Part shown: piece by piece, positions 7,101-8,490 of the stretch
How the letters are laid out: each line of letters opens with the position of its first letter
How positions within the stretch are numbered: the stretch's first letter is position 1
Assembly (NCBI GenBank): GCA_937907645.1
Contig: CALCWV010000001.1
Coordinates: 1 to 8,490, forward strand
Length of the DNA stretch: 8,490 nt
Direction of reading: 5' to 3'
From: an uncultured Clostridia bacterium
GTDB taxonomy: Bacteria; Bacillota; Clostridia; Christensenellales; UBA1242
Translations under genes and position numbers: made by a program
Notes under the pieces: model-generated
The model's database searches: none
What the model was told of the DNA's origin: nothing
What the model saw: only the letters and a program-made list of their open reading frames with translations

Positions 7101-7252
7101 GTTTGACATAAGCTAAAGATTTGTGAGAAGTAAAAATGGAAGAACATATATGAATTGAGCCTTTTGTGAAAACAAAAACTTTCTCAATTCCAAGCATATC
7201 TTCGGAAATTGATATTTGAGCAAAGCTTGATACAGCAAAAAAATATTCAAAC
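7101..7252 (+). other. Inverted-repeat-rich stretch after the small gene; possible structured RNA or 3' UTR
   Basis: No convincing gene occupies this stretch. In plus-strand RNA, GTTTGA (7101-7106) can close with TCAAAC (7247-7252), and AAGCT (7110-7114) with AGCTT (7224-7228). Inside them is a long stem-loop at 7139-7203. An alternative fold pairs CAATTCC (7184-7190) with GGAAATTG (7204-7211, one bulge). A 73-codon frame on the other strand (7308-7087) starts at TTG without a well-placed ribosome site and is rich in Phe/Leu from T-runs, so I do not call it a gene. It could be a decayed remnant. Confidence 0.35.
7139..7203 (+). repeat. Long imperfect stem-loop with GAAA loop
   Basis: Arms pair from outside inward: GAAG (7139-7142) with CTTC (7200-7203), ATAT (7146-7149) with ATAT (7196-7199), GAATTGAG (7152-7159) with CTCAATTC (7183-7190), and TTTTGT (7162-7167) with ACAAAA (7172-7177). 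The loop is GAAA (7168-7171). A GNRA-type loop forms only in the plus-strand RNA, which suggests that orientation. Confidence 0.6.
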
Positions 7253-7275
7253 AAAAAAAAGAGCATCAGCTCCTT
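7253..7275 (-). terminator. Terminator-like hairpin behind the beta-helix gene
   Basis: On the minus strand, AAGGAGC (7275-7269) pairs with GCTCTTT (7264-7258), with one wobble and the loop TGAT, and runs into a T-run (to 7253). It lies downstream of the stronger palindrome at 7307-7336 and would serve as back-up for the same transcript. Confidence 0.55.
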
Positions 7276-7289
7276 AAAAAAATCTCTAA

Positions 7290-7308
7290 TTGCCGTTAAC
7301 TCCGGCAA
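7290..7308. repeat. Short hairpin between the two terminators
   Basis: TTGCCG (7290-7295) and CGGCAA (7303-7308) form a 6-bp stem with a seven-base loop. No T-run follows on either strand, so it does not look like a terminator by itself. Confidence 0.5.
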
Positions 7309-7336
7309 AAAAACAGCGCATATGCGCTGTTTTTTT
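7307..7336. terminator. Perfect 30-base palindrome, probable bidirectional terminator
   Basis: A7 CAGCGCAT is followed by its exact reverse complement ATGCGCTG T7, so the stem ends in a T-run whichever strand is read. It begins six bases after the stop codon of the minus-strand gene at 7342. It would also stop plus-strand transcripts coming from the small gene at 6939-7100. Confidence 0.85.
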
Positions 7337-7341
7337 ATTTC

Positions 7342-8448
7342 TTAATTTCCTTTTTCAACCTCATTTGTGCTTGAATTTTTATTGTTTTCTGTGTTATAAA
7401 CCTTTCCAACATTCTGACAGATTATGTTTCCGTTTCCTTGTATTGTTGCCCCTCTATTATTAATTTTACAATTGCTATCTTTCCCGCTGATTATAATATT
7501 TCCATTATAAACTGCTCCAATGTTAAAAAGCCCAACATGGCCCACACTAATTTTACGACGACTTTTAATAATTGTTTCTTTTAACTGACCTTGGCTTTCT
7601 ATAACCATGTCACCACTTAAAGTATGATTTCCAGATAGGCTTACATTTCCGCTTATCTTTACATTCCCACTAATTTCACAATTGCCTGACAAACTTGCAT
7701 TTTCTGACAGACTTGCGTTCCCTGAAATTTCTGCGTTCCCTGAAATTTTTACATCATCTGTAATAACCGCATTCCCCGAAATCTCTGCATTCCCGCAAAT
7801 AACAGCCTTGCCTGAAATTTTTGCATTCCCTGAAATTTCTGTATTCCCGCGAATAATCGCTTTATCTGAAATTTCCGCGTTGCCAGAAATTTCTGCATTT
7901 CCATAAACTAGAGCTTTGTCCTTGATTTTCGCATTCCCATGAACATAAGCCTCTCCACAAACAATTGCATTTCCATAAATCCAGCAAGTTCCCAAATCTG
8001 AAAGAGAATCTCTGGACTCAACAAAGCCTCCTTTTTCTCCCTTTTTTACAAGGACTTTGCCTCTGTTGTCTACAATATCTTTCAATGCGATTATTCTTCT
8101 AAAAATTGCACCACTTGATTCAATGGAGTCAGCTTCCTCAAGAGAAATCAAATATTTTTTTGCTCCTTTATTGAGTTGCTGATTAAGATCGATCTTAGTT
8201 GAAGTCTTACCTTCTCCCAACTCAACTTTTTCGCCGTTCACCTCTATCCCTTCTGAAGAAATAGCAATTTTATTTCTATTAAAGCAAACAACAGTCTTTC
8301 CATTTATATTTACTACAGAGAGATTATTATCTCCAAATATTCCAATCCCGCGCTTGAGCTTTATATCAACAGGTTTTCCATCAATGAATAATTTTCTTCC
8401 GTTGAATTTAATTACATGTCCATTAATAGTCTGAATAAATTTTTGCAT
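7342..8448 (-). CDS. Hexapeptide-repeat beta-helix protein with YdcK-like segment, function unknown
   Basis: The 368-residue protein has three visible parts. Residues 1-80 hold two related beta-rich units, GHVIKFNGRKLFI (10-22) and GKTVVCFNRNKIAI (50-63). Residues 115-160 (RRIIALKD...KKGEKGGFVESRDSLSDLGTCWIYGN) resemble the segment that leads into the repeats of E. coli YdcK and of many phage and gut-bacterial proteins, as I remember them. Residues 155-280 are 21 uninterrupted hexads, mostly [IVL]-S-G-N-A-[EKS]. The spacing of aliphatic and small residues fits a left-handed beta-helix of about seven coils. The last 90 residues are Asn/Gly-rich and end in a charged tail. No signal peptide, membrane segment or acyltransferase catalytic residues are evident, so an enzyme role is unsupported. 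The ATG has GGGAGGG three bases upstream. No promoter is visible before the right edge, so it may belong to a longer unit. Confidence 0.9.
   Translation of the reverse strand: MQKFIQTINGHVIKFNGRKLFIDGKPVDIKLKRGIGIFGDNNLSVVNINGKTVVCFNRNKIAISSEGIEVNGEKVELGEGKTSTKIDLNQQLNKGAKKYLISLEEADSIESSGAIFRRIIALKDIVDNRGKVLVKKGEKGGFVESRDSLSDLGTCWIYGNAIVCGEAYVHGNAKIKDKALVYGNAEISGNAEISDKAIIRGNTEISGNAKISGKAVICGNAEISGNAVITDDVKISGNAEISGNASLSENASLSGNCEISGNVKISGNVSLSGNHTLSGDMVIESQGQLKETIIKSRRKISVGHVGLFNIGAVYNGNIIISGKDSNCKINNRGATIQGNGNIICQNVGKVYNTENNKNSSTNEVEKGN
7608..7985 (-). repeat. Tandem 18-base coding repeats (21 units) of the beta-helix gene
   Basis: Codons 155-280 of the gene are in-frame repeats of 18 bases, one per hexad, with shared words such as GAAATTTC and GGGAATGC on the minus strand. 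Several units differ by only a few bases, the usual condition for slippage and copy-number change. Confidence 0.8.
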
Positions 8449-8460
8449 TTTCCCTCCCTT

Positions 8461-8490
8461 TGTGGATAACTTTTCTGCTATCCATTTTTT
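8461..8490. other. DnaA-box consensus within an inverted repeat followed by T6
   Basis: TGTGGATAA (8461-8469) is the exact complement of the DnaA box TTATCCACA. It overlaps an imperfect hairpin, TGGATAAC (8463-8470) with GCTATCCA (8477-8484), followed on the plus strand by T6. This can be read as a DnaA site just upstream of the beta-helix gene or as a plus-strand terminator; the window ends here. A single box is not an origin. Confidence 0.4.

Noticed and set aside
6882..7109. Minus-strand frame opposite the small YjzC-like gene
   Set aside because: The plus-strand gene has a strong ribosome site and recognisable family pattern. The minus frame is Cys/Phe-rich and lacks both.
7682..7906. 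Plus-strand repetitive frame rich in F-P-E-I-S-A
   Set aside because: It is the mirror image of the hexad repeats of the minus-strand beta-helix gene. Its periodicity comes from that gene.
7608..7985. Tandem repeats considered as a CRISPR array
   Set aside because: The units are in-frame 18-base coding repeats with no spacers of unique sequence, and no cas genes are nearby.

Overview
The window is AT-rich DNA with strong AGGAGG-type Shine-Dalgarno sites, TTG and GTG starts alongside ATG, and short promoters with a TGn extension. This fits a low-GC Gram-positive bacterium. A pyruvate phosphate dikinase, together with the protein sequences as I recall their families, suggests an anaerobic Tissierellia/Clostridia organism such as Finegoldia or Peptoniphilus. 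That placement is inference and was not searched.

All but one of the genes lie on the minus strand. Reading leftward from about 3.9 kb, they are rpoZ (RNA polymerase omega), priA (primosomal helicase), def (peptide deformylase), fmt (methionyl-tRNA formyltransferase) and the first 17 codons of what looks like rlmN (23S rRNA methyltransferase), cut by the left edge. priA-def-fmt-rlmN are tightly packed, with gaps or overlaps of 10 nt or less. They probably form one operon driven by a promoter just upstream of priA. def and fmt are functional partners: one formylates the initiator tRNA and the other removes the formyl group from finished proteins. rpoZ has its own promoter. A hairpin plus T-run, overlapping the priA start of transcription, may end the rpoZ transcript.

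Next, from 4148 to 6775, is ppdK (pyruvate phosphate dikinase), a large cytosolic enzyme of PEP/pyruvate conversion. It has a clear promoter and two terminator-like hairpins behind it. Divergent from it is a 53-codon gene on the plus strand (6939-7100) resembling the YjzC family of small proteins.

The 240 bases between that small gene and the next one hold no convincing gene but are rich in inverted repeats. They include a long imperfect stem-loop (7139-7203) with a GAAA loop in the plus-strand RNA, a perfect 30-base palindrome that can act as a terminator both ways, and two further hairpins.

The right end (7342-8448, minus) encodes a 368-residue protein whose centre is 21 consecutive six-residue repeats of the type I-S-G-N-A-E. 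A YdcK-like lead-in segment precedes them. It is predicted to form a left-handed beta-helix of about seven turns. Its function is not known, and it is the least ordinary gene here. The last 30 bases contain an exact DnaA-box consensus within an inverted repeat followed by T6.

I found no CRISPR array, tRNA, rRNA or insertion sequence. The most interesting points are the beta-helix protein, the structured 7.1-7.3 kb interval, and the overlapping terminator and promoter between rpoZ and priA.
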